A stretch of 50,226 bases of DNA from an uncultured Geobacteraceae bacterium (GTDB lineage: Bacteria; Desulfobacterota; Desulfuromonadia; Geobacterales; Pseudopelobacteraceae), in assembly GCA_903876875.1 (NCBI GenBank), contig CAIRBT010000172.1, positions 1-50,226 on the forward strand, given 5' to 3'. This document shows positions 9,664 to 19,650 of the stretch, piece after piece. Numbering within the stretch: the stretch's first letter is position 1; every line of letters starts with the position of its first letter. The position numbers were made by a program, and so were the translations under genes. Under the pieces are notes generated by a model. It did no database searches, had not been told where the DNA came from, and saw nothing but the letters and a program-made list of their open reading frames with translations.

Positions 9664-12585
9664 ATGAAAATATTCTTACTAACTCTGATTGCGTGCTGTC
9701 TGCTGGCATCTGCCGCCCCGGCGGCACAGTTTGACACTTCATTTTCCTTTTCTACCATCGAAACAAAACATTTTTCAATTCATTATCACCAGGGTCTTGA
9801 GGAGGTAGCTCGAAAAACCTCACGCATTGCCGAAGAGGCCCATGTAAAACTATTGAAAAGTTTTTCATGGGATCCACAAGAAAAGACCGACATCGTGCTG
9901 AAGGATGACAGTGACTTTTTGAACGGCTATGCTTCTGCTCTCCCTTCTAATCTTATCATTATCAACGTTGTCCCACCGACTTTTTCCTCGACCCTCGGTG
10001 AGTTTGATGATTGGTTGAAATCAGTGATAACCCACGAATACAGCCATATTGTCATCCTGGATCAATCCCGTGGCTTTTGGAGCGTTACGAGGTCACTGTT
10101 TGGTAAACCACTGCCCGGTGCGGATATTTTTTCCGAGCTGCTTTTTTTGATGACCGCCCCCCCTAATGCATTCCTGCCCCGCTGGTGGCATGAGGGAATT
10201 GCCACCTGGTCGGAAACCGAACATACCGGCATGGGGCGGGGTAAAAGCAGTTACTATGACATGGTCTATCGTATGGCGGTTGCAGAAAACAACATACCAA
10301 CCATCGCCCACATTAACGGCGATAACCCTGACTGGCCCGGGGGAAATACGCGCTACCTCTTTGGCTATAAACTGTTTCAGTATCTTGCCGACACTTATGG
10401 TTCTGATTCTCTGGATAAACTGAGCAGTACACATGCTGGTCGCGTCCCCTATGCACTCCATGCTCCACCAGCCGCACTGTTTAACGGCAAGGGATACCCG
10501 GAGCTCTATGGCGACATGGTCACAGAATTATATCGTCAGCAGTCCCAACGTATTGCGACACTATCAGCGGTTCCTTTTACGCCCCTGCGAACCGTAGCAA
10601 AAGAGGGGGAACTGCTCATAAATCCGAGATATTCACCCACCGGTTCCCTGATTGCGTATGTGAGAAATGATCCACACGACCATGCTACCTGCGTTATTAC
10701 TGACCGTGACGGTAATAAGAAGTATGAATTCAGGCGGGGTTTCTCCGATGGTAGTATGGCATGGTCCCCCTCCGGTGACAGGCTATATTTCAGTCAACCA
10801 CGGGTAACAAATCGTTTTGACAGGTATCAGGATTTATTTAGTTACGAACTTACAGCACAAAAAACAACCCGTCTCACCCATGGAAAGCGCATCGGTGATC
10901 TGGATCTTTCCCCAGATGGAAAACGTTTTGCCGCTGTAGTGAGTGGTAAGGGGAGTCAAAACCTGGCGTTACTGGATATTAACGATGCCACGGTAGGGGC
11001 ACCGGACATGATAACCAGCTTTTCAATGCAACGACTATTTTCACCTCGCTGGTCTCCCGATGGCGCCACTATTTCCTATGGGGTTACCGATAACAGCGGC
11101 ATAACATCAATCCACCTCTACGATGTTTCCGGTAACAACGATCGGATCCTCTTCAGTACTCCTCACATGGCAGCCTTTCCTGTCTGGTCACGGGATGGTT
11201 CCGTTCTCTATTATATCTCCGATGAAAATGGTGTTCTTAACCTGTTTTCCTACCACTGTGCAACCGGTACGCGTAGCCAGTTAAGTCATCTGCTCGGTGG
11301 AGCCATACAGCCGGAACCGTCGCCCGACGGCACGTCCCTGCTTTTTGCCAGTTATGGTTCCCACGGTTTTTCTATTGCCGAGATGTCCCTCGATCCGGGT
11401 AAGCTGCTGACTGTTGCTGCTCCCTCCGTGCTGCAGGGGGGACGCATAATGCCTCCACCCCAACCGGTAACCAAGCATGGTGAAGCGTCTCTCAAGGGGG
11501 GGATTTCCACCCCCTATAGTCCGTATAAATCACTGCTTCCCCATTTTTGGCTCCCCACATTATCCAGTGATGGTTCCAACGGTGCTGTGGTTGGCTTATA
11601 CACCGCCGGTGCCGATGTTCTTGGCTACAATAGATATCTGCTTGAAACTGATTACAGCACCGGCAGGAACCGTGGCTATTTCAACCTGGATTATCGTAAT
11701 GACAGCTTTTATCCAACGCTGTTACTCAAGGCCCATTCAGTGCCCCTTATGTATAGCAATCTCCTGCAAAATGGTACTTATTATGAATTGAATCAGGGGG
11801 TAACCGTTGGTGCTGTCTGGCCGGTTCACTTTTTTGAATCGGGGTACCGTGTCTCAACCGGTTATCAGCTGCGTAACGCGACAGCTCTCGATGACGCCGA
11901 GAGAAGTACTGGTCGGTTTTCCGGGTATTCGGTTTTTCAAGGGCGAGAGGACAATCTGTATGCCGGCATCGCATACAAGAGTGTTCTCCGCTACCCCTCT
12001 TCCATAAGTCCCGAGGAGGGGCGCCAGGTATCGCTGCTGTATCGGCGATATTCCCGCGCCTTAGGTGGTGATTTGGATTTTTCCACCTATGCTGCCGATT
12101 ACGATGAATACTTCCGTATTCCTACCGAATCGCCCCGTCATAACGTGGTCTACCTACATCTTGCCGGTGCTTTTACCGATAAAAATTCAACCTATGCCCA
12201 GCAGTGGTTTCAATTGGGTGGCATCCCATCGGAACTTAATCCCTATTCTCTGCGAGGTGTTCCTTCCCGTTCATATACCGGTACCTCTATAACGACCGGA
12301 ACCTTGGAATTCAGGGCACCACTTTCCTATCCAATGCTTGGATCAGGTACGTCACCCGCATTTCTGGAAAAAATCCATCTTGCACTTTTTCTGGACGCCG
12401 GAGAAGTGTGGAATGACCAGTCTCCCTTTTCCCTGAATAGTATCATGGTGGGGGGTGGAGGGGAGCTGCGTATGGATGTCACAATGGGTTACTGGCTGAA
12501 GCTCACTCCGGCACTTGGTGTGGCACATGGCTTCAGTAAGGGGGGTGAAAATCAACTCTATTTTACCGTCTATATGTCGATGTAG
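9664..12585 (+). CDS. Exported HExxH peptidase-like / TolB-propeller / surface-antigen barrel protein
   Basis: A 973-aa protein with three parts. A signal peptide (residues 1-21, MKIFLLTLIACCLLASAAPA) exports it. Residues about 25-300 resemble a gluzincin metallopeptidase: ITHEYSHIV gives HExxH at 124-128, and WWHEGIATWSE (174-184) offers the downstream Glu. Residues about 320-620 contain repeated PD40/TolB strands such as RYSPTGSLIAYV, DLSPDGKRFAAV, RWSPDGATISYG and EPSPDGTSLLFA. From about 650 to the end the sequence resembles a bacterial surface antigen (BamA-type) beta-barrel, ending in an aromatic-poor strand YFTVYMSM. The start at 9664 is supported by AGGAGG (9646-9651); an upstream in-frame start at 9610 would overlap tilS and spoil the signal peptide. 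Likely an outer-membrane protein; substrate unknown. Confidence 0.88.
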   Translation: MKIFLLTLIACCLLASAAPAAQFDTSFSFSTIETKHFSIHYHQGLEEVARKTSRIAEEAHVKLLKSFSWDPQEKTDIVLKDDSDFLNGYASALPSNLIIINVVPPTFSSTLGEFDDWLKSVITHEYSHIVILDQSRGFWSVTRSLFGKPLPGADIFSELLFLMTAPPNAFLPRWWHEGIATWSETEHTGMGRGKSSYYDMVYRMAVAENNIPTIAHINGDNPDWPGGNTRYLFGYKLFQYLADTYGSDSLDKLSSTHAGRVPYALHAPPAALFNGKGYPELYGDMVTELYRQQSQRIATLSAVPFTPLRTVAKEGELLINPRYSPTGSLIAYVRNDPHDHATCVITDRDGNKKYEFRRGFSDGSMAWSPSGDRLYFSQPRVTNRFDRYQDLFSYELTAQKTTRLTHGKRIGDLDLSPDGKRFAAVVSGKGSQNLALLDINDATVGAPDMITSFSMQRLFSPRWSPDGATISYGVTDNSGITSIHLYDVSGNNDRILFSTPHMAAFPVWSRDGSVLYYISDENGVLNLFSYHCATGTRSQLSHLLGGAIQPEPSPDGTSLLFASYGSHGFSIAEMSLDPGKLLTVAAPSVLQGGRIMPPPQPVTKHGEASLKGGISTPYSPYKSLLPHFWLPTLSSDGSNGAVVGLYTAGADVLGYNRYLLETDYSTGRNRGYFNLDYRNDSFYPTLLLKAHSVPLMYSNLLQNGTYYELNQGVTVGAVWPVHFFESGYRVSTGYQLRNATALDDAERSTGRFSGYSVFQGREDNLYAGIAYKSVLRYPSSISPEEGRQVSLLYRRYSRALGGDLDFSTYAADYDEYFRIPTESPRHNVVYLHLAGAFTDKNSTYAQQWFQLGGIPSELNPYSLRGVPSRSYTGTSITTGTLEFRAPLSYPMLGSGTSPAFLEKIHLALFLDAGEVWNDQSPFSLNSIMVGGGGELRMDVTMGYWLKLTPALGVAHGFSKGGENQLYFTVYMSM

Positions 12586-12597
12586 TTGAATATCCGG

Positions 12598-15384
12598 TTA
12601 CCGATCCAGTGATCTGACGCACTCCTTCAGTGCTTCGTTGAGTTGATCTACCGTAACTGGCTTAACCTCATACTTTAAAATGCCTAGTTCATGAAACTGT
12701 TTGCAATCATGAGGTTTTTCAAAAGCTGAAAGGACGATTGCCGGAATATATTTATCGGTGGTACGCACATTCCTCAGCATTGTATAACCATCCATCACCG
12801 GCATAGAGATGTCAGTGATGACAATATCAGGATGGTGTTCATAATAGGTGGCCAAGCCTTCCGCTCCATCCTTGGCGGTGATTAACCTGCCCACCATATG
12901 TGTCAAGTACCGACTGTATTGCTCCCTTGTTTCATCATCATCTTCAATATAGAGAACAACCAGCTTTTTTAGTCGGTTAACCTCCTCTTCACCAATATCA
13001 ATACTCTTTTTACGAAGTACGTGGGCATTCTGGAGCCATTTTTCCAGAGTTGCTGCAAGAACCTCTTTTTTGACCGGCTTCGCCAGGTAATCATCCATGC
13101 CAGCCTTTAGACAGCTATCCCGATCTTCGGCTAATGCATTGGCTGTCATGGCGATTATTGGTACATTGTGATTCAAAACAGCAGTATTGGGATCACGAAT
13201 GAGAGCCGTTGCCTCATAGCCATCTACGTCCGGCATCATGCAATCCATCAGCACCAGATCATAATTAAACTTTGTAAGTGCTTCCACCGCATCTCTACCG
13301 TTTAATGCTACGTCAACCGTGTAGCCAAGAGAATGTAACATCCGGAGAGCAACTTTCTGGTTAATCGGATTGTCCTCTGCCAAAAGAATATGTACGCTCA
13401 AATCTGCTATACACTCAACGGGACGGTTACTTTTTTCGGTCAGTTCTTTCGTCGGTTCATGAACTTGTGTTTCGAAACACCCGGTAAACCAAAATGTTGA
13501 ACCACTCCCTTCAATACTGACGACACCAATCTCCCCCCCCATCAATTCTGCCAGTTGTTTACAGATAGCCAGGCCGAGTCCCGTACCACCATACTTTCGT
13601 GAGGTGGAGCCATCAACCTGGGTGAACGGCTCAAAAATAGCCCCTAACCGTGATTGCGGAATACCAATGCCGCTGTCGTGGACGGAAAATTTTACTGTTG
13701 CCACGTCATCAATTTCCGAAACCAGGGAAACCGTAACATCAACGGCACCCTGGTGGGTAAACTTCAGGGCGTTATTGATTAAATTAATGAGAATTTGACG
13801 AATTCTTCCGGGATCACCTTTCAAGTGTATTGGCACATTGGTTTCAATTCGACTGGAAAGGTCAAGGCCGGTCTCAACAGCACGATATTCAAGCATCCTG
13901 ATGGTGTCATGCAACGTGATTGCCAGATTAAAATCGAGTTCTTCCATTGTGAGTTGGGCGGATTCATTCTTTGAAAAATCCAGAATATCATTAATCAAGC
14001 CCAGGAGAGATTCTCCGCTTCGACAGATTATTTCAGCATAATCACGTTGCTCAGCCGATAGAGTGGTTTCCAGCAATATGCCGGACATACCGATTACACC
14101 GTTCATGGGAGTTCTGATTTCATGGCTCATGGTTGCCAGAAAATTACTCTTGGCTCTGGCGGATGTTTCTGCATGATCCTTGGCTGAGCGAAGTTCATCT
14201 ATGAGTTGCTTGTTTTCAGTTATGTCTTCAAAGGTAGCAATAAAACCAACCGAAGGATCGTGGATATCAATTTGTTTAACTGAGAGCTTAGCATTGAAGA
14301 GGGAACCATCTTTTCTCCGGCAGATGGTTTCACAGGACGTGATTACCTCACTTCCATGTTCTGAACGATAGACAGCGTGATAAATATTTTCATACTCTTC
14401 CCATGATTCGTAGAAAAGGCTGGTATTCTGTCCGGTAACCTCTTCAGGAGTATAGCCGGTCATCTCGCAAAAACCCGCATTGGCCATTATCACGGTTCGA
14501 TTAACCAGCTTCAGAATGCCAATCGGTGCCGTATGGACTATAGTTGCCAATTCCTGTAAAAGTTGTTTGGCTCGTTTATTACTGACAATCAGGCCGGATG
14601 AGGTATCCTCCAGAACGGCTTCTCTCTCACGGAGTGTTTCTACCAGGTTATTCTGAAAGGTAAGACAATCACCCAGACTCCGTCGATAGGATATCATGGC
14701 AAGAATGCCCAATAACCAGACACAGCCATGGCCGGTTAATTCCATGATGATGTTCTCTTTTATTCGTACTTTGTGGGGTGCCCAGGGAACCGAAATACTT
14801 AACCCCCCTCGAATGTCACCTACCCTGTATCCCTGGTGTGCGTGACATTCAAGACAGGTCTTTTCGGTTTTAAGTGGACGCATAAAGCGGAGGTATGACA
14901 CACCATCCATCGTTTCAAGTGATGAATATTCCGAGAGCCCTTTTTCAAAATAGAGGAGCGCCCGCTGTTCCCAAAGATCGGGTGTATTCTGGGTACGCAG
15001 CGGCTTAAGACTTGTTAAATGACCTTTTACCCCATGTGAGGCAGTACCCATTTCCTGAATCTGACGGGTCATGTATGAGGCCGTGAGCCGGGTAAGATGC
15101 TGTTGTGGTGAGGCAACTCTGCTTCGAGCGGCAGGGCGACCTGTTTTCTTATCTTCATTAAGATCGGGTGTTACCATATAGAGATCGCCAATGGTTGTCA
15201 CCCAGTGTCGATACAGGATATCCTTTTCGTAATTATTGAGTGCGATGGAAACCGCACTGCCATATTCGCTATTATAGTCCTTATTAATATTCCAGCCACA
15301 AAAGACGAAAATGAGTATCGTCCAACTGGCAAGCAGCAGGGGGAGCGGCAGATGAACCAGATCAAAACGATGTCCGAATGTCAT
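12598..15384 (-). CDS. Hybrid sensor histidine kinase with periplasmic heme-type (DUF3365/Tll0287-like) domain
   Basis: A 928-aa membrane-bound kinase. Order seen: membrane helix (about 12-31); periplasmic domain (about 34-210) containing CLECH at 177-181, a c-type heme attachment motif, followed by RVGDIRGGLSISVP as in DUF3365 proteins; second membrane helix (about 213-234); PAS domain (about 275-390); HisKA with SHEIRTPMNG and His421; HATPase with NLINNALKF, SGIGIP and GTGLGLAI; receiver 1 (about 664-780, Asp714); receiver 2 (about 807-920, Asp858). No HPt domain is present, so phosphate is presumably passed to a separate protein. Heme in the sensor suggests redox or gas sensing. ATG at 15384 with AAGGGG upstream. 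It is convergent with the barrel gene (12-nt gap) and divergent from the pyr operon. Confidence 0.93.
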   Translation of the reverse strand: MTFGHRFDLVHLPLPLLLASWTILIFVFCGWNINKDYNSEYGSAVSIALNNYEKDILYRHWVTTIGDLYMVTPDLNEDKKTGRPAARSRVASPQQHLTRLTASYMTRQIQEMGTASHGVKGHLTSLKPLRTQNTPDLWEQRALLYFEKGLSEYSSLETMDGVSYLRFMRPLKTEKTCLECHAHQGYRVGDIRGGLSISVPWAPHKVRIKENIIMELTGHGCVWLLGILAMISYRRSLGDCLTFQNNLVETLREREAVLEDTSSGLIVSNKRAKQLLQELATIVHTAPIGILKLVNRTVIMANAGFCEMTGYTPEEVTGQNTSLFYESWEEYENIYHAVYRSEHGSEVITSCETICRRKDGSLFNAKLSVKQIDIHDPSVGFIATFEDITENKQLIDELRSAKDHAETSARAKSNFLATMSHEIRTPMNGVIGMSGILLETTLSAEQRDYAEIICRSGESLLGLINDILDFSKNESAQLTMEELDFNLAITLHDTIRMLEYRAVETGLDLSSRIETNVPIHLKGDPGRIRQILINLINNALKFTHQGAVDVTVSLVSEIDDVATVKFSVHDSGIGIPQSRLGAIFEPFTQVDGSTSRKYGGTGLGLAICKQLAELMGGEIGVVSIEGSGSTFWFTGCFETQVHEPTKELTEKSNRPVECIADLSVHILLAEDNPINQKVALRMLHSLGYTVDVALNGRDAVEALTKFNYDLVLMDCMMPDVDGYEATALIRDPNTAVLNHNVPIIAMTANALAEDRDSCLKAGMDDYLAKPVKKEVLAATLEKWLQNAHVLRKKSIDIGEEEVNRLKKLVVLYIEDDDETREQYSRYLTHMVGRLITAKDGAEGLATYYEHHPDIVITDISMPVMDGYTMLRNVRTTDKYIPAIVLSAFEKPHDCKQFHELGILKYEVKPVTVDQLNEALKECVRSLDR

Positions 15385-15514
15385 ACAATCACCCCTTGTT
15401 AATGTGCTATCACTTTTTATTATCGCACAAAGAGTATTTTTAATGAATACAAAAAAAGTATGACAGATAACTCTGTCAGCGTGTCACTATTTTATTTACA
15501 ATTAAAAATCCTGC

Positions 15515-15543
15515 TTGCCAGTTGAGACAGAGAATGGTAGAGT
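15515..15543 (+). promoter_or_regulatory. Promoter of the pyr operon
   Basis: TTGCCA (15515-15520), a 17-nt spacer and TAGAGT (15538-15543) form a good sigma-70 promoter. It would start transcription about 15 nt upstream of the PyrR-binding hairpin, giving a leader of about 130 nt before pyrR. Confidence 0.6.
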
Positions 15544-15595
15544 ATGTTCACTTTAATCCTTTTAATCTAGTCCGAGAGACTAGCAAGGGTGCATC

Positions 15596-15622
15596 ATGAC
15601 GTTCAACAGACAAACATACTGA
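15596..15622 (+). CDS. Possible 8-codon leader peptide in the pyr attenuator
   Basis: ATG at 15596 to TGA at 15620-15622 encodes MTFNRQTY. It has an AAGGGTG ribosome-site-like sequence 6 nt upstream that is the 3' flank of the PyrR-binding hairpin. It ends 4 nt before the terminator stem. It may be chance; if translated, ribosomes and PyrR would compete for the same RNA. Confidence 0.3.
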   Translation: MTFNRQTY

Positions 15623-16216
<594 letters not shown>

Positions 16217-16231
16217 GGGGGATAAACGGTC

Positions 16232-17176
16232 ATGGCCGAGTTCAAGCACAAACACATTATTGCGTTGCGGGACTTGTCGAAAGAGGATATCGAACTGCTG
16301 CTCTCCACCGCTGAAAGTATGCGGGAGATCAACAGCAGAGAGATTAAAAAGGTGCCGACCTTACGGGGCAAAACGATCATTAATTTGTTTTATGAATCGT
16401 CAACCCGTACCCGCACCTCCTTTGAAATTGCCGGTAAGCGGCTTTCCGCCGATACCGTTAATATTGCTTCGTCCAGCAGTTCTGCCACCAAGGGGGAGAC
16501 CCTATCCGACACCGCTCTGAATCTGCTGGCGATGAAACCGGACATTATCGTCATGCGCCACGCGGTGTCCGGTGCCCATTATTTTCTGGCCGGTAAAGTC
16601 AACTGTTCGATCATTAATGCCGGAGACGGTGCCCACGAACACCCCTCCCAGGGGCTGCTGGATATGTTGACCATGAAGGATCGCTATGGTCGTCTCGATG
16701 GTCTCAAGGTCGCCATTGTAGGAGATATTACCCATAGCCGGGTTGCTCGCTCCAATATTCAGGGGCTGACCAAGCTTGGTTCATCGGTGTTTCTGGCCGG
16801 TCCACCAACCATGATTCCCCCTGAAGCGGAGAAACTTGGTAACGTCACGGTCTGCTCATCCATGAACGAGGCGTTAGAGGATGCCGACGTGGTGATGATG
16901 CTCCGCATTCAGCAGGAGCGGCAGGGGAAAACCCTCATGCCCAACGCCCGTGAATATTCACGTTATTTCGGTCTTAATCCAAACAATATCAAGCTGGCAA
17001 AACCGAATGCCATGGTCATGCATCCCGGCCCAATCAACCGTGGTGTGGAGATGTCTTCCAGTATGGTTGACGGCAATCAATCCTGGGTCTTGAAACAGGT
17101 GGAAAACGGTGTTGCGGTGAGAATGGCCATGATCTATCACGTCTGCGGCGACGAGTTGGCGCCGGGAACCATCTAA
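16232..17176 (+). CDS. pyrB: Aspartate carbamoyltransferase catalytic subunit
   Basis: Condenses carbamoyl phosphate with aspartate, the first committed step of pyrimidine synthesis. The 314-aa protein has the carbamoyl phosphate signature [13 protein letters not shown] (about residues 54-66), [12 protein letters not shown], the [12 protein letters not shown] segment and the C-terminal [12 protein letters not shown]. It lies 15 nt after pyrR with a purine-rich site (GGGGGGATAAA) before the ATG. No pyrI regulatory subunit is present; the next gene is pyrC, as in other PyrR-controlled operons. Confidence 0.96.
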   Translation: MAEFKHKHIIALRDLSKEDIELLLSTAESMREINSREIKKVPTLRGKTIINLFYESSTRTRTSFEIAGKRLSADTVNIASSSSSATKGETLSDTALNLLAMKPDIIVMRHAVSGAHYFLAGKVNCSIINAGDGAHEHPSQGLLDMLTMKDRYGRLDGLKVAIVGDITHSRVARSNIQGLTKLGSSVFLAGPPTMIPPEAEKLGNVTVCSSMNEALEDADVVMMLRIQQERQGKTLMPNAREYSRYFGLNPNNIKLAKPNAMVMHPGPINRGVEMSSSMVDGNQSWVLKQVENGVAVRMAMIYHVCGDELAPGTI

Positions 17177-17204
17177 AATTACACTACACACATGGGGTGA
17201 ATGT

Positions 17205-18479
17205 ATGAGTCTTTTGATTAAAAACGGGCGGGTTATTGACCCATCCCAGAAACTTGACGGTCTGTATGATGTTCTGGTTGAAAACGGTCTGGTGAAGGAG
17301 ATTGCCGCCAATCTGATTGCTGCTGCCGACTGCACCGTCATTGACGCTACCGGTAACTATGTGGTGCCGGGGCTGATTGATATGCACGTCCATCTCCGTG
17401 ACCCGGGACTGGAGTATAAGGAAGATATCGTCAGCGGCACCAAAGCAGCGGTTGCCGGTGGTTTTACCTCCCTCTGCTGCATGCCCAACACCAAGCCGGT
17501 CATTGACAATAAGACCGTTGCCAGTTACATCATCAACAAGGCAAAAACCGAGGGTTTCTGCAACGTGTTTCCGGTTGGTTGCATCACCTACGGGCTGTCC
17601 GGTGAGCGGATGTCTGAAATGGGTGAATTGAAGGAAGCGGGGTGTGTGGCCGTCTCCGACGATGGTAAACCGGTTCATAACAGTGAAATGATGATGCGTG
17701 CCATGCAGTATGCGGCCGGAATCGGCATCATGGTTATTTCCCACGCTGAAGAGCTTGAGCTGGTCGGCGAAGGGGTTATGAATGAGGGGTATACCTCCAC
17801 CGAACTCGGCTTGAAAGGTATCCCCCGCATTGCCGAAGATATTGCCACGGCCCGTGAAACCATGCTGGCTGAGTACACCGGCTCCTCAATCCATATCGCC
17901 CACGTTTCGACTAAAGGGGCGGTACGCATTATTCGTGAAGCCAAGGCAAGGGGCGTTAAGGTAACCTGTGAAACCGCACCTCACTACTTTACCATCACCG
18001 ATGACGCGGTGCGCGGCTACAATACCAATGCCAAAATGAATCCGCCACTTCGTGAGGCTGCCGACGTGGCCGCCATTAAAGAAGGCTTACGTGACGGAAC
18101 CATTGATGCCATTGCCACCGATCATGCGCCCCATCATATTGATGAGAAAGATATTGAATTTAATTGTGCCATGAACGGCATTATCGGTCTGGAAACATCA
18201 CTTCCCCTATCGCTGCAACTGGTGCGGGACGGCATTATTAATCTTAATGAACTAGTTGAAAAGATGTCATGTAACCCTTCGAAATTACTTGATCTTGGTC
18301 GAGGTACCTTGCAGGTTGGTGCCATCGCTGATATCACCGTTATTGATCCCGATCTGGCGTGGCGGGTTGAGGCAGAAAAACTGGCTAGTAAATCAAAGAA
18401 TTCCCCCTGGCTCGGTCAGCAGATGATCGGCGGGGCGACCGCCACCGTTGTAAACGGTATTCCGGTATTTACCCGATAA
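17205..18479 (+). CDS. pyrC: Dihydroorotase
   Basis: Cyclises carbamoyl aspartate to dihydroorotate. At 424 aa it is the long type I, amidohydrolase-family form. The zinc-binding HxH is at His61 and His63 in [10 protein letters not shown]. Other landmarks are the SHAEE segment, the HIAHVS motif, [12 protein letters not shown], and the metal-ligand Asp in ATDHAPHH. The product ends in [11 protein letters not shown]. Unlike catalytically dead PyrC-like partners of some ATCases, the metal ligands are intact. It lies 28 nt after pyrB and 25 nt before carA. Confidence 0.96.
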   Translation: MSLLIKNGRVIDPSQKLDGLYDVLVENGLVKEIAANLIAAADCTVIDATGNYVVPGLIDMHVHLRDPGLEYKEDIVSGTKAAVAGGFTSLCCMPNTKPVIDNKTVASYIINKAKTEGFCNVFPVGCITYGLSGERMSEMGELKEAGCVAVSDDGKPVHNSEMMMRAMQYAAGIGIMVISHAEELELVGEGVMNEGYTSTELGLKGIPRIAEDIATARETMLAEYTGSSIHIAHVSTKGAVRIIREAKARGVKVTCETAPHYFTITDDAVRGYNTNAKMNPPLREAADVAAIKEGLRDGTIDAIATDHAPHHIDEKDIEFNCAMNGIIGLETSLPLSLQLVRDGIINLNELVEKMSCNPSKLLDLGRGTLQVGAIADITVIDPDLAWRVEAEKLASKSKNSPWLGQQMIGGATATVVNGIPVFTR

Positions 18480-18504
18480 TTCAGAACTTGAGGAGTCCCA
18501 TGTT

Positions 18505-19632
18505 ATGAAAGCAATTCTTGCGCTCGCAGACGGGCGCATCTTTGAAGGAAAATCATTTGGAGCGCCGGGAGAGGCGACCGGTGAAGTAGTTTTTAATACG
18601 GCGATGTCCGGTTATCAGGAGGTACTCACCGACCCGTCCTACCGGGGACAGATGGTAACCATGACCTATCCCCAGATCGGCAACACCGGTATTAATCCGG
18701 AGGATATAGAGAGTCGCGGCCTGTTCCTCTCCGGCTTTATTGTGAAAGAATATCTTGATTGCCACTCAAACTGGCGAGCCACCATGAGTCTCGCCTCCTA
18801 TCTGCAGGAAAATGGGGTAGTTGGCATTCAGGGCATTGATACCCGTGCCCTGACCCGCCATTTGCGGGATAAGGGTGCCCAGAACGGCATTATTTCCACC
18901 ACCGATCTGGATCCGGTCAGTCTGGTGGCAAAGGCGGCGGCTGTTCCTTCTATGGCCGGTCTTGATCTCGCCTCCGGTGTCAGTTGCGAGAAACCGTACC
19001 ACTGGTCTGAAGGCACTTGGGATCTGGCTGACGGCTATCCCCAGATTGATCCAACCACCCTGAAATATAAGGTGGTGGCCTACGATTTCGGTATCAAATA
19101 TAATATTCTCCGCTGCCTGGTGCAGTCCGGGTGTGATGTAACCGTTGTACCGTCCAATTTCCCTGCAGACCAGGTACTTGCCATGAATCCTGACGGTATT
19201 TTCCTCAGTAACGGCCCCGGCGATCCGGAACCGTTGGTGGCGGTACAGGCTGAAATTCGTAAATTTATCGGTAAAAAACCGATCTTCGGTATCTGCCTGG
19301 GGCATCAGTTGCTTGGCCTTGCCCTCGGGGGCTCCACCGTCAAACTCCCATTTGGCAACCATGGCTCAAATCTGCCGGTTATGGATATGCAGACGCGTAA
19401 AGTTGAGATTACCTCGCAAAACCATGGCTTTGCCGTAGACCTTGACTCCCTTGGCTCATCCGCCTGTTTAGGGCATAAAAATCTCAACGATCTGACGGTA
19501 GAGGGGATTCGTCACAGTACACTGCCGATTTTCTCGGTACAGCACCACCCGGAAGCATCTCCCGGACCCCACGATTCCAACTATCTGTTCGAGCGGTTCG
19601 TGGCCCTGATGGAGCAGCAGAAGGGGCTGTAA
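18505..19632 (+). CDS. carA: Carbamoyl-phosphate synthase small (glutaminase) subunit
   Basis: Hydrolyses glutamine and channels ammonia to CarB. The 375-aa protein has the N-terminal CarA domain (LADGRIFEGKSFGAPGEATGEVVFNTAMSGYQEVLTDPSY) and a class I glutamine amidotransferase domain with nucleophile Cys264 in FGICLGHQ and the His/Glu pair in QHHPEASPGPHDS near 348-352. ATG at 18505 follows GAGGAG-like sequence. Its partner carB is not adjacent: a radical SAM gene and a DUF486 gene lie between them. Confidence 0.96.
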   Translation: MKAILALADGRIFEGKSFGAPGEATGEVVFNTAMSGYQEVLTDPSYRGQMVTMTYPQIGNTGINPEDIESRGLFLSGFIVKEYLDCHSNWRATMSLASYLQENGVVGIQGIDTRALTRHLRDKGAQNGIISTTDLDPVSLVAKAAAVPSMAGLDLASGVSCEKPYHWSEGTWDLADGYPQIDPTTLKYKVVAYDFGIKYNILRCLVQSGCDVTVVPSNFPADQVLAMNPDGIFLSNGPGDPEPLVAVQAEIRKFIGKKPIFGICLGHQLLGLALGGSTVKLPFGNHGSNLPVMDMQTRKVEITSQNHGFAVDLDSLGSSACLGHKNLNDLTVEGIRHSTLPIFSVQHHPEASPGPHDSNYLFERFVALMEQQKGL

Positions 19633-19650
19633 GAGGTTGACGGTACGCGT

